Shown one piece after another: positions 6,221 through 13,145 of a DNA stretch of 22,114 nt. A model generated the notes under the pieces. It was not told the DNA's origin and ran no database searches. It saw nothing but the letters and a program-made list of their open reading frames with translations. The stretch spans positions 1 to 22,114 of the IMG/VR virus record IMGVR_UViG_3300042544_001297; one strand, given 5' to 3'. How positions within the stretch are numbered: position 1 is the stretch's first letter; every line of letters begins with the position of its first letter. The DNA is from a virus. Both the position numbers and the translations under genes were made by a program.

Positions 6221-6712
6221 ATGGGATACACCCATTATCTAAAAAGAAGTCTCGATAGTAATGAGCCTGAACTTTATGACAAGGTTCGTAAAGGTTTTAT
6301 CGAGTTGGTAAAAAAAGCTGAACTCAATGGCATAACAGTTGCAGATGCTTTTGGAGAAAAAGCAGGTGCGTGGCAAGCAGATGGCGAGCGCATCGCTTTC
6401 AATGGCATTGAACCACAAGCGTGTGAAACTTTTCATTTCTCTCAGATAGTGCCACCTGCACCTGATTGGGATAAAGATGCAAAAACTTCTTTCAACTTTT
6501 GCAAAACACAAATGCACCCTTATGACACTTTAGTTTGTGCAACCCTAATACTCATCAAAGATGTTTTTGGGAAGCAAGTTGAAGTTTCCTCAGATGGTGG
6601 GTGGGAAGAGTGGTCTGAGGGTCTAGCCCTTTACACCTCAGTTTTCGGAAAGACCACGACACCTGAAAATCTTTTTGCTGAAGAGTTTGCACATTTAGCA
6701 GAGAGATGGTAG
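6221..6712 (+). CDS. 'MGYTHY' family hypothetical protein
   Basis: A 163-aa protein opening MGYTHYLKRS, a widespread bacterial and phage family of unknown function. The typical later blocks are present: ETFHFSQ near residue 70, FCKT...PYDTLVCATLIL around 90-110, and SSDGGWEEWSEGLALY around 125-140. Conserved His, Tyr, Cys and Asp residues suggest a binding or enzymatic pocket, but none is characterised to my knowledge. It starts after AAACGACGAAAGGA behind its own promoter. Codon use is more AT-rich than in the left operon, and this holds to 10182. Confidence 0.8.
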   Translation: MGYTHYLKRSLDSNEPELYDKVRKGFIELVKKAELNGITVADAFGEKAGAWQADGERIAFNGIEPQACETFHFSQIVPPAPDWDKDAKTSFNFCKTQMHPYDTLVCATLILIKDVFGKQVEVSSDGGWEEWSEGLALYTSVFGKTTTPENLFAEEFAHLAERW

Positions 6713-6750
6713 ATTAGTTTTCACTAGCAACAACGACGAAAGGACACCCA

Positions 6751-7206
6751 ATGCTAGATAACACGAAAGATGTTCAGGGCGTAGGCGTTTATGCCGAGTT
6801 CCGTAAGCCCGGAGCAACAATGCAAATCATCATCACACCTGATGGATACACAACTGATGGGAAAGAAGTTCCTGCCAATTTGTTCCGTCGAGTAGTAACA
6901 CCAGCGTCACCTAAGAAACAATGGCGCAACTCTCCAATTCCTAATCACGCGATTACAGAATTAGGTGGAGTTCCACTCTCAGATGAGAAGAGAGAAGCGT
7001 TTGCAAACCAGCGTATGTTTTTCGCGATTGACTTATTCGATGCGATAAATAATGGTGGTTGGCAGATTGTAAAAGATGCGTTTGTTATCGAAGTCTCGAA
7101 AAAAGATTTAGAGGACATACGAACAAGCAAGACACCCAACAAGTTGCTTTACCGAATTGGTTTAGTTCGTGAAGCAACAGAGTTCCCAACAGAACTGATT
7201 GCGTAA
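6751..7206 (+). CDS. Hypothetical protein upstream of the AAA+ gene
   Basis: A 151-aa protein preceded by CAACGACGAAAGGA. The sequence is mixed alpha/beta (GVGVYAEFRKPGATMQIIITPDGY, then FAIDLFDAINNGGWQIVKDAFVIEV) and resembles no family I can name. It sits 20 bases before the MoxR-like gene without a separate promoter, so the two are probably co-expressed, and it may be an accessory of that ATPase system. The C-terminus ends REATEFPTELIA. Confidence 0.7.
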   Translation: MLDNTKDVQGVGVYAEFRKPGATMQIIITPDGYTTDGKEVPANLFRRVVTPASPKKQWRNSPIPNHAITELGGVPLSDEKREAFANQRMFFAIDLFDAINNGGWQIVKDAFVIEVSKKDLEDIRTSKTPNKLLYRIGLVREATEFPTELIA

Positions 7207-7226
7207 AGAGAAAAGGACATAGGGAA

Positions 7227-8270
7227 ATGGAAAATACAAATCTTCGTGAAAGATACAAGTCTCTAGGTGGAAGTTCCACACTATGGGATTTAGCTGAAAA
7301 TGTAATTGCTCAGGCAGTATCAGAAACTTCAACTACAAGTCTGTCTGCAAGTGTCGCACCTGCGGGGCGTTATGTTGCAAGAGCGAGTGGTGCGGAAAGA
7401 GCGCCACGCAAAGATAAGCAGACAGTTATCGTAGATGGCATGGAAGGTGAAGAGTCTTATGTTCGACCAAATGGTGATTTGTATTTTGGTCGCAAGTGGG
7501 GCGAACACTCAGATGTAATGGCGCTACGCAAATCACGCGAAATGACTTCTAAGTCTTTCTCAGGTGAGGGTGGCTCTCCAATGTTCGCCATGATTTATGG
7601 CGCACCGGGTTGCGGAAAAACTGCGATGGTTGAAGCAGCGTTTGGCTCAGATGTTGTCACCTTGATGGGAACTGGCGATACCGAAGTTGCAGACATGGTT
7701 GGTGGTTATGTGCAGACACCTTCAGGTGGTTTCGATTGGGTTGATGGTGGTTTGATAGATGCCGCCGTCAATGGCAAAGTTTATTTCATTGACGAAATTG
7801 GTTTGATTGACCCAAAGGTTTTGTCACTTGCTTATGGTTTGATGGACGGACGACGCGAGTTAGTTGTCACCGCAAATCCAGAGCGTGGCACTATCAAGGC
7901 TCACCCAAACTTTTATGTAGTTGCCGCGACTAACCCAAATGCTCCGGGAGTTCGTTTGTCTGAAGCGTTGCTATCGCGTTTCACTATTCAAGTTGAAATG
8001 ACAACTGATTGGGCGCTCGCTAAGAAGTTGGGAGTTCCAACTGCGATGGTTACTGCGTCTCAAAATCTTGCTAAGAAGCAAGCATCAAATGAAGTTTCAT
8101 GGTCTCCACAAATGCGAGAACTTATCGCTTTCCGAGATGTGGCGAAAACTTTTGGCAATAGTTTCGCTATCTCGAACCTACTTGCCTCAGCCCCCGAAAT
8201 AGACAGACCTGTTGTTGCCGATGTGCTAACAAGGGCTTATGGGGAAGAGGTCAAGCCAGCGAAAATCTAA
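7227..8270 (+). CDS. MoxR/CobS-like AAA+ ATPase
   Basis: A 347-aa AAA+ protein. Walker A is GAPGCGKT (residues 125-132) and Walker B is VYFIDE (165-170). ATNPN (about 214-218) is the sensor-1 region and LSEALLSRF (about 224-232) the arginine-finger segment, which together fit the MoxR/CobS clade. About 120 N-terminal residues precede the ATPase core, including a Ser/Thr/Ala-rich stretch, a basic linker and a charged segment. MoxR ATPases usually remodel or load metal and cofactors into partner proteins through a neighbouring VWA protein, and a VWA gene follows here. Phage CobS-like genes are known but without a settled role; there is no cobalamin pathway in the window. A strong hairpin after the stop could reduce read-through. 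Confidence 0.88.
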   Translation: MENTNLRERYKSLGGSSTLWDLAENVIAQAVSETSTTSLSASVAPAGRYVARASGAERAPRKDKQTVIVDGMEGEESYVRPNGDLYFGRKWGEHSDVMALRKSREMTSKSFSGEGGSPMFAMIYGAPGCGKTAMVEAAFGSDVVTLMGTGDTEVADMVGGYVQTPSGGFDWVDGGLIDAAVNGKVYFIDEIGLIDPKVLSLAYGLMDGRRELVVTANPERGTIKAHPNFYVVAATNPNAPGVRLSEALLSRFTIQVEMTTDWALAKKLGVPTAMVTASQNLAKKQASNEVSWSPQMRELIAFRDVAKTFGNSFAISNLLASAPEIDRPVVADVLTRAYGEEVKPAKI

Positions 8271-8300
8271 CCCTATGTCGGATTTTTGCTGAAAAGGGTG

Positions 8301-8328
8301 GGGGGCGCTTCATGGGTGTCGCGCCCCC
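8301..8328 (+). terminator. GC-rich hairpin between the AAA+ and VWA genes
   Basis: GGGGGCGC (8301-8308) pairs with GCGCCCCC (8321-8328) around a 12-base loop. No T-run follows, so this may be a partial terminator that sets the ratio of the two proteins; the VWA gene has its own promoter just after. Confidence 0.55.
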
Positions 8329-8340
8329 TACTTCCCCTAC

Positions 8341-8370
8341 TTGACACCCAAAGATGTTTCATTATAGGAT
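8341..8370 (+). promoter_or_regulatory. Promoter for the VWA gene, lacking the GCAGGAA box
   Basis: TTGACA (8341-8346) with TATAGG (8363-8368, 16-base spacer) or TAGGAT (8365-8370, 18-base spacer). The spacer reads CCCAAAGATGTTTCAT and has no GCAGGAA element, so this gene may escape the common control. Confidence 0.65.
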
Positions 8371-8412
8371 TTACCTGTCTCGGACAAAGACATAAATGGA
8401 AGGAACGACGAA

Positions 8413-10182
8413 ATGGCACACATAAAGGTTTCTGCGACCAGAGCAGAAAACACTCCGAAGGAGTGGCTAGTAACAGGCGCACAGATTGGCGAACTTGTAA
8501 ATACTTGGTCTGAAAGGTCAGACCTAATCGCTTATGTTGGTGAGGGCGCAGGTGGTATTGCACCAGCGTGTTACAACCCAGCACTTGCAGAGGTTGAAGT
8601 AAATACACAGATTGCTTTTGGTGGCGCGACAACTCCAGCGATGGTTGGCGACCTACGCGAGCGCAAGCAACAATTTGAGTTTCCAAAAGCGACAGGTGCA
8701 ATTCTGCACGAAGCGTTTCACGCAAAGTTTTCTATCTTCGACATAGAAAAGGCTCACAAAGATTTAGCGCAAGATGAGGCTTCAGCGTTGATGCTACTTG
8801 AAGAGGGTCGCATTGAAACTCAGGGCGTATGGCACAAACCTGAGTCAAAAAACTTTCTACGCAGTTGCGCGATTGAAATTGTTATTACAGATGCTAAAGA
8901 GATGGAAGCAAGTGCTTCAACAACTCAAACTTGCGCGAGTGCGATTGGTTTAGTGTTGGCTCGCGTTGATGCGGGTATTTTGGATTTGGCAGATGTAGCA
9001 GGAATTGAAAAACAAGTTGTCAGCTTTTTAGGTGAAGAAGTTGTTTCTAAGTTGCGAGAGATTTCTAAAACTTTCCGCGAAACTATTATTGACTTCCCAA
9101 CTCAGGCAGAAACTCTTCTCTACCCACTAGCAAAAGAGTGGGCGAAGATTGTTCGCGATGTGAAAGAAGAGAAGGGCGAGAAAGATGAGCAGATGGCTCA
9201 GGCTTTCGCTCAGGCACTTGCAGAGGCTTTAGAAGAGGCTTCAGAAGAAAACTCTATTTCAGTTGGTATGGCGCTCGCAGACCAGCAAGAACAAGAAGAG
9301 TCAGAGGCAGAAGCGCAAGCAAAAGCCAAAGATGCAAAAGAGCAAAATGAAAACAAAGATGTTGCTAAAAAAGTTTTCAACAAATCTACAACTGAGATTG
9401 GTGGCGACACTTCTTCTCGATTAGTAGAAACTAGAAAACCAACTAGCGCAGAGCGAGTCGCGGCAGTTACGATTTCTAAGATGTTTGAGAAAGCAAAGTA
9501 TCGCGACAGAGATGCAACTGAGATTACTTCAATTACTCCACCCGGAAGATTGCGCTCTCGCGCACTTGTCCAAAATGCCGCGATGAAGTCACGCGGAATT
9601 GTGCAACAAACAGAAGCGTGGCGTCGCACAGTTCGTAAGCAGACAGACGACCCAACACTTACAGTTGGAGTTATGGTGGACATTTCAGGTTCAATGGGAA
9701 GTGCTATGAAGCCAATGGCGACAACTGCGTGGGTTATGTCTGAAGCAACTCGCAGAGTGCAAGGTAAATGTGCGATGGTTTATTACGGCTCAGATGTATT
9801 TCCAACTCTCAAAGCAGGACAACACCTTGAAGAGGTTCGTGTTTATTCTGCAAGTGATGGAACTGAAAAGTTTGACAAAGCATTTCGCGCACTTGATGGC
9901 GCACTCAACCTTCTCAATGGAAGTGGCGCTCGATTGCTTGTGATTGTTTCAGATGGGCAATACACAGGTGAAGAGAAGCAAAACGCTCGCAGATGGACAA
10001 AGCGTTGCGCTGAGTCAGGCGTTGCGGTTCTATGGCTTCCTTTCGATGGCGGGCATTATGCGAGTCGTATCCTTGAAGAGCGAAATGGCGTAGTAATGTC
10101 AGGAGTGCTTGACCCAGTATCGGCGTCCGTCGAGATTGGAAAAGCGGCAGAACGAGTTCTAACAAATGTGGGGACGCGGTAG
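8413..10182 (+). CDS. HExxH zincin-like and VWA-domain protein, partner of the AAA+ ATPase
   Basis: A 589-aa protein starting after AGGAACGACGAA. At residues 99-103 it has HEAFH in ILHEAFHAKF, an HExxH zinc-metallopeptidase-type motif, and about 27 residues on LLEEGRIE offers a possible third ligand. The middle (about 245-320) is a charged, Gln/Glu/Ala/Lys-rich helical linker. The C-terminal 180 residues form a VWA domain: MVDISGSMGS with the DxSxS metal-ion (MIDAS) motif at 423-427 and VIVSDGQY later. This HExxH-linker-VWA order resembles DUF2201/CobT-like proteins encoded next to MoxR-type ATPases. In such pairs the VWA protein binds a target that the ATPase remodels. Whether the zincin part is catalytic cannot be told. 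It has its own promoter. Confidence 0.85.
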   Translation: MAHIKVSATRAENTPKEWLVTGAQIGELVNTWSERSDLIAYVGEGAGGIAPACYNPALAEVEVNTQIAFGGATTPAMVGDLRERKQQFEFPKATGAILHEAFHAKFSIFDIEKAHKDLAQDEASALMLLEEGRIETQGVWHKPESKNFLRSCAIEIVITDAKEMEASASTTQTCASAIGLVLARVDAGILDLADVAGIEKQVVSFLGEEVVSKLREISKTFRETIIDFPTQAETLLYPLAKEWAKIVRDVKEEKGEKDEQMAQAFAQALAEALEEASEENSISVGMALADQQEQEESEAEAQAKAKDAKEQNENKDVAKKVFNKSTTEIGGDTSSRLVETRKPTSAERVAAVTISKMFEKAKYRDRDATEITSITPPGRLRSRALVQNAAMKSRGIVQQTEAWRRTVRKQTDDPTLTVGVMVDISGSMGSAMKPMATTAWVMSEATRRVQGKCAMVYYGSDVFPTLKAGQHLEEVRVYSASDGTEKFDKAFRALDGALNLLNGSGARLLVIVSDGQYTGEEKQNARRWTKRCAESGVAVLWLPFDGGHYASRILEERNGVVMSGVLDPVSASVEIGKAAERVLTNVGTR

Positions 10183-10249
10183 CAATACGGCGAACTCTCA
10201 ACCCGAAACCTTGTTAGCGTCCTTCCAACGCATTGTCCAAACAGGGATA

Positions 10250-10294
10250 GGGTAAAAACGGAAGCCCCGTCTGAAACCAAGAGGCGGGGCTTCC
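10250..10294. terminator. Strong hairpin, polarity suited to the minus strand
   Basis: GGAAGCCCCG (10260-10269) and CGGGGCTTCC (10285-10294) pair perfectly. On the plus strand no T-run follows. On the minus strand the hairpin is followed by CGTTTTTACCC, which is the GGGTAAAAA copy at 10250-10258 read backwards. It probably ends the VWA transcript but would work better against antisense transcription. Confidence 0.6.
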
Positions 10295-10325
10295 AACCTA
10301 AAACAAAACGACGAAAGGAAAAATA

Positions 10326-10775
10326 ATGGACGGCATACAACCACTACTCGACCACGTTGGTGCGAGCGTCGAGTGGGATAGCGGATTGCCGATGCACGAA
10401 GATAAACGCGATGCGATGTTTTATTGTGATGGCGGTTCGTCACGATTTGTGGCGAGGGTAAAAATAGCTGAGTTCGCGGTTGATGTTTATTGTGACGGCA
10501 TTACCGATGTGCGTGATAGAACAAATGGCGAGCGCTACAGATACGGCGGAGACTTCATAATGAACGACTACACAACAGACGAGTTGCTAAATCAGGCAAC
10601 AGAAAGCGGCGACCTTGAAGTAGTCAATAACAGTTGGTTTGATTTGTATTGCGAAGGCGAACACCTTGATACGGTAAGCCACGATGTGTGGGACGCAATA
10701 CGAGATGCAATTACTTTTCTCCAGACGGAGAAGCAGAACGCTCAGGCGATTGAAAACGTCGGCGTAGATTTCTAG
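10326..10775 (+). CDS. Acidic hypothetical protein
   Basis: A 149-aa acidic protein behind the conserved leader AAACGACGAAAGGA. The first half contains beta-rich segments (MFYCDGGSSRFVARVKIAEF); the second half is helical (DVWDAIRDAITFLQTEKQ). Residues RVK at about 44 are encoded by a GGGTAAAAA copy. I recognise no family. It has no clear promoter of its own; the next gene starts 12 bases after its stop, so the two form an operon. Confidence 0.68.
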   Translation: MDGIQPLLDHVGASVEWDSGLPMHEDKRDAMFYCDGGSSRFVARVKIAEFAVDVYCDGITDVRDRTNGERYRYGGDFIMNDYTTDELLNQATESGDLEVVNNSWFDLYCEGEHLDTVSHDVWDAIRDAITFLQTEKQNAQAIENVGVDF

Positions 10776-10787
10776 GGGAGTAAAAAA

Positions 10788-11270
10788 ATGGCGAGAGTTA
10801 TTCAGTTGATGTTGGTTGAAGCAGAGACAGCAGAAGACGCGGCGAACCATGTGTCAGGTCTTCTTGATAATGAAACCCCTACACCTCATTGGTCGGACTA
10901 CCACGACCTTGTTGATGAGTTTGATGGTAAGAGTGCGGTCGCGTATTCAGAAACCGTTGGCCAGATGAAGTTCAAGGAGTTTCTTGGCTACCGCGAGGAA
11001 GAGCTGAAGAGACTTTACGACAGGGTAAAAAATTTCGATCTTGCAAATGCTGTTGATAGATACGATCCGTTTCGGTCAGGTGGCTACACAGATAACGACT
11101 TCCGAACCTACGAGGTTAGAAAGATTGCCAGCATCTTGGAAGACAGTTGGACTATGGACACAGGTATCTATGACTTGGAAACTTGGTCAGCAAACCTCAA
11201 AGCCTTCAGAGAGCGTTGCGAACTCGCACCTGAGATGCAGTTCCTAGTTGCGGTGAGTTTCCACCACTAA
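10788..11270 (+). CDS. Hypothetical protein
   Basis: A 160-aa protein starting after TAGGGGAGTAAAAAA, which provides the ribosome-binding site. The N-terminus (ARVIQLMLVEAETAEDAANHV) looks like a short strand plus helix. The rest is acidic and aromatic-rich, with YDPFRSGGYTDNDFRTYEV in the middle. A GGGTAAAAA copy encodes RVKN at about residue 79. No family recognised. It is followed directly by a new promoter. Confidence 0.65.
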   Translation: MARVIQLMLVEAETAEDAANHVSGLLDNETPTPHWSDYHDLVDEFDGKSAVAYSETVGQMKFKEFLGYREEELKRLYDRVKNFDLANAVDRYDPFRSGGYTDNDFRTYEVRKIASILEDSWTMDTGIYDLETWSANLKAFRERCELAPEMQFLVAVSFHH

Positions 11271-11271
11271 G

Positions 11272-11322
11272 CGACACGCCCAGCAAAATGTGTTTGACAA
11301 GAGTGCAGGGAAGTGCAAGAAT
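11272..11322 (+). promoter_or_regulatory. GCAGGAA-family promoter with shared upstream element
   Basis: TTGACA (11294-11299), spacer GTGCAGGGAAGTG, and AAGAAT (11317-11322). Upstream CGACACGCCCAGCAAAAT is nearly identical to the sequence before the promoter at 12753, so the two promoters share more than their core. Confidence 0.75.
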
Positions 11323-11348
11323 ACTTCCAACGACGAAAGGAGTATGAA

Positions 11349-11459
11349 ATGGCGAAAAGAAAGCCCGTCATTATTTACATACATTGTTGGAGATGCGGAA
11401 GCCCGTTCTCCATCAAGGAAAGTGATTACACCCATCACGCAGGGTGCGGTAAATGCTAA
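11349..11459 (+). CDS. 36-aa zinc-ribbon microprotein
   Basis: I choose the frame starting at ATG 11349, eight bases after AGGAG, because it encodes an obvious zinc site: CWRC near residue 13 and the tail HHAGCGKC. An overlapping frame with ATG 11344 encodes a basic peptide without recognisable features and is rejected. The protein begins MAKRKPVIIYIH. It is first in a two-gene cassette and its end overlaps the next start by seven bases (ATGCTAA). Function unknown; zinc-ribbon peptides often contact nucleic acid or RNA polymerase. Confidence 0.68.
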   Translation: MAKRKPVIIYIHCWRCGSPFSIKESDYTHHAGCGKC

Positions 11460-11605
11460 GCGTTTGCGTTAGATGCGGTTGGGAACTCCATCAAGACTTT
11501 GGGTGGGTAGATACCTTTGGTGAACTCACTTGTTCAGATGGTGTAGCCCATCAACCATCAAAAGCATCAAAAGTTGTTACCAATTCGTTACAAAAAAGTG
11601 CTTGA
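11453..11605 (+). CDS. 50-aa zinc-binding-like protein
   Basis: It starts within the end of the upstream zinc-ribbon gene (ATGCTAA overlap). CVRC at residues 5-8 is followed by LTCSDGVAH at about 25-33, giving three Cys and one His in a plausible zinc site. A polar tail (HQPSKASKVVTNS) follows. The stop codon lies in TTGACTTGACTTGACA, the -35 region of the next promoter, so the gene and promoter are packed end to end. Not in any family I can name. Confidence 0.6.
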   Translation: MLSVCVRCGWELHQDFGWVDTFGELTCSDGVAHQPSKASKVVTNSLQKSA

Positions 11606-11611
11606 CTTGAC

Positions 11612-11641
11612 TTGACAGATGTCAGGAAGGTCGTGTAATGT
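11612..11641 (+). promoter_or_regulatory. GCAGGAA-family promoter with tandem TTGACT repeats
   Basis: TTGACA (11612-11617) preceded by two TTGACT copies at five-base steps, spacer GATGTCAGGAAGGTCGTG, then TAATGT (11636-11641). The spacer box has TCAGGAA in place of GCAGGAA. Confidence 0.7.
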
Positions 11642-11647
11642 TTTATC

Positions 11648-11700
11648 TATCAGGGAAACCTGAGAACCTCTCTGAGGAAGTCTCCGAGAGAAATGACAAA
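11648..11700 (+). other. Structured leader of the 11720 gene
   Basis: The roughly 75-base leader contains TCAGG-GAAA-CCTGA, a five-base-pair stem capped by a GNRA tetraloop. CTCTC...GAGAG arms around TGAGGAAGTCTCC follow. The gene's AAAAGGAG ribosome-binding site comes after. The leader may fold into two hairpins that stabilise the message or bind a regulator. Confidence 0.45.
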
Positions 11701-11719
11701 ATGAAAAGGAGTCTTAGTT

Positions 11720-12079
11720 ATGTCTAAGGCAACAGTTACAAAGACAATAGCAACACCAGTAGTAGAAGTAACAACCACAGTTGAGACAAAGGCAAATGCG
11801 GTTTATCTCGACAAGACAACCCAGATTGTGATTGAGCAGTTCATTGAAAAGCGTGACCTCATCACAAAGATGGAAAAAGAAAAGAAAGAACTAGAGGCAC
11901 AAATCAAGTCTTATCTTGGTGAGGCTACACAGGGACTTCTCCCAGACGGAACTCTCCGCCTAGAGGTTTCACACCGCGAACGACGCGGTATTGACACCGA
12001 AGCCCTAAAGACCGCCTTCCCAGAGGCATACGAAGCAACACAGACCCTTAGCAAGTATGTGGTGCTAGTCGCCAAGTAA
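11720..12079 (+). CDS. Helical phage protein, possibly recombination-associated
   Basis: A 119-aa protein. A Thr/Val-rich N-terminus is followed by a charged coiled coil (IEQFIEKRDLITKMEKEKKE) and then an 'LLPDGTLRLEVSHRERRGID...LKTAFPEAYEATQ' block. A similar helix plus 'R..r.GiD...l...~P..~~' pattern occurs in phage proteins that accompany, or form the end of, YqaJ-type viral exonucleases. The similarity is weak and no nuclease residues are present. It has its own promoter, structured leader and a strong terminator, so it is a self-contained cassette. Confidence 0.65.
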   Translation: MSKATVTKTIATPVVEVTTTVETKANAVYLDKTTQIVIEQFIEKRDLITKMEKEKKELEAQIKSYLGEATQGLLPDGTLRLEVSHRERRGIDTEALKTAFPEAYEATQTLSKYVVLVAK

Positions 12080-12106
12080 AACCTAACCCCCCAATTAGGA
12101 GTGAAG

Positions 12107-12136
12107 CCCCCGCAGAGATGCGGGGGTTTTTCTTTT
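12107..12136 (+). terminator. Rho-independent terminator
   Basis: CCCCCGCA (12107-12114) and TGCGGGGG (12119-12126) with a GAGA loop, followed by TTTTTCTTTT. A textbook terminator. Confidence 0.9.
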
Positions 12137-12159
12137 GCCCAGATGCGTGCGGAGATGCG

Positions 12160-12222
12160 GGGTAAAAATTCCAGGAGCTGAGGCTGCGTCAGCAAAAAAC
12201 CTGCACCAGGTGCAAACAACTT
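12160..12222 (+). repeat. Composite mosaic element
   Basis: GGGTAAAAA (12160-12168), a palindromic middle including TGCACCAGGTGCA, and AAACAACTT (12214-12222) continuing TTTAATGATGC. The same ending (ACTTTTYAATGATGC) closes the copy at 12623, and GCACCAGGTGC also occurs at about 2850. Confidence 0.6.
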
Positions 12223-12263
12223 TTTAATGATGCGCCGCTATTTGGTGACATGAACGAAGATGC

Positions 12264-12292
12264 TTGACAAAGATGCAGGAAAGTGTTAGATT
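12264..12292 (+). promoter_or_regulatory. GCAGGAA-family promoter
   Basis: TTGACA (12264-12269), 17-base spacer AAGATGCAGGAAAGTGT, TAGATT (12287-12292). This is the clearest example of the promoter family. Confidence 0.85.
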
Positions 12293-12319
12293 ACTTTTAA
12301 CAACGACGAAAGGATTGTT

Positions 12320-12538
12320 ATGGCAAAGCCAAGTGTTACTAAGGTAAAGAACTGGGAAGTTGTCTATGACAGCGACTTAGTATCAGTTTCAGTAGGGACA
12401 GCAGAGTTTTATCAGGACTACTGGGCAGTTACAAACAAGGAAACAAAGAAGAAGAAGTATTACTACGGAGAGATGGCTTGGGCAGACTCCCGTCGTGAAG
12501 CAAGTGACATTGACTTCGGAGCGTGGAGTAATAACTAA
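12320..12538 (+). CDS. Small hypothetical protein in its own cassette
   Basis: A 72-aa protein with a beta-rich, aromatic pattern (VKNWEVVYDSDLVSVSVGTA, YWAVTNKETKKKKYYYGEMAW). It looks like a small folded beta domain with a lysine hairpin. It starts after CAACGACGAAAGGA and is flanked by its own promoter and terminator. Unknown function; the cassette layout suggests a moron-type gene expressed independently of phage stage. Confidence 0.68.
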   Translation: MAKPSVTKVKNWEVVYDSDLVSVSVGTAEFYQDYWAVTNKETKKKKYYYGEMAWADSRREASDIDFGAWSNN

Positions 12539-12553
12539 GCGTCGAAGAACAAG

Positions 12554-12590
12554 AACTCCCGTGTCGAAAGATGCGGGAGTTTTTCTTTTG
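12554..12590 (+). terminator. Rho-independent terminator
   Basis: AACTCCCG (12554-12561) and CGGGAGTT (12574-12581) with a 12-base loop, followed by TTTCTTTTG. It ends the 12320 cassette. Confidence 0.85.
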
Positions 12591-12622
12591 TTGGGAAGCT
12601 GCGGCCGCGGATCGTAATCAGG

Positions 12623-12678
12623 GGGTAAAAATTCTTGATCGTTCAGTTCCTCCAGGTCCTGCAAGATGCAGATAACTT
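12623..12678 (+). repeat. Composite mosaic element
   Basis: GGGTAAAAA (12623-12631) with ATTCTTGATCG, a middle with CCTCCAGG, and GATAACTT (12671-12678) continuing TTCAATGATGC. It is preceded by GCGGCCGCGGATCG. Alignable with the copy at 12160. Confidence 0.55.
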
Positions 12679-12732
12679 TTCAATGATGCAAAGATGTCGG
12701 TGGTGGTGGGTATGGTGGTGGTGGCGCTCGCC

Positions 12733-12781
12733 GACACGCCAGCAAAATAAACTTGACAAAGTTGCAGGAAAGTGAAATGAT
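12733..12781 (+). promoter_or_regulatory. GCAGGAA-family promoter with shared upstream element
   Basis: CGACACGCCAGCAAAAT, then TTGACA (12753-12758), spacer AAGTTGCAGGAAAGTGA and AATGAT (12776-12781). It drives the structured leader and the 12893 gene. Confidence 0.75.
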
Positions 12782-12788
12782 TACTTTC

Positions 12789-12864
12789 ATACACGGAGTC
12801 CAGCAGTGGTCACCTGAACGACTTGAACTCTAGAGGGTCGGAAACAAGATGTTGCTCCGTGTAT
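12789..12864 (+). ncRNA. Structured leader RNA, tRNA-sized cloverleaf-like
   Basis: ATACACGGAG (12789-12798) and CTCCGTGTAT (12855-12864) pair perfectly over ten bases and enclose 56 bases. The interior can form three short hairpins: CAG...CTG with loop TGGTCAC, CGACTT...GGGTCG with a 10-base loop, and AACA-AGA-TGTT. It starts a few bases after the predicted transcription start and ends 28 bases before the start codon. A canonical tRNA is excluded: no five-pair T-arm with TTCRA lies before the acceptor strand and the anticodon arm is irregular. It may be a regulatory leader or a degenerate tRNA-like fold. Confidence 0.5.
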
Positions 12865-12892
12865 ACCTAAAAATGACGAGAGGACAACTCAA

Positions 12893-13138
12893 ATGGCAAC
12901 ACTAGAACTCAATGAAAAAGAAGCAGAACTTTCTGCGATGGGCATGGCGATGTTACTAACTTTCTTTCAAGAAAGAATTAACAAGCACAAGAACCACAAA
13001 GATTATTCAATGGATAAGTTGTTTGCGATGATGGAAATGTATGCAACAACAGGAGACTTGTGGGTGCGGTTTCAAGAGGCAACAGGAGCAACAAGAGAAG
13101 AGATTGCTCAATACTTACAAGAGCAGGAAGGTAAGTAA
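12893..13138 (+). CDS. Small helical hypothetical protein
   Basis: An 81-aa, mostly helical protein with Met-rich segments (SAMGMAMLLTFFQERINKHK, KLFAMMEMYATTGDLW). It begins after AAATGACGAGAGGA, a variant of the common leader, behind the cloverleaf-like RNA. It could be a small regulator whose translation is set by that RNA. No family recognised. It leads a four-gene run ending at 13880. Confidence 0.68.
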   Translation: MATLELNEKEAELSAMGMAMLLTFFQERINKHKNHKDYSMDKLFAMMEMYATTGDLWVRFQEATGATREEIAQYLQEQEGK

Positions 13139-13145
13139 AAATCTG

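Noticed and set aside
11290-11472. Longer frame over the zinc-ribbon gene at 11349
   Set aside because: The 11349 frame has a correct ribosome spacing and a complete Cys/His site; the longer frame has neither.
12791-12862. A true tRNA gene
   Set aside because: Closing stem and D-loop-like bases fit, but the T-arm TTCRA and a regular five-pair anticodon stem are absent on both strands.
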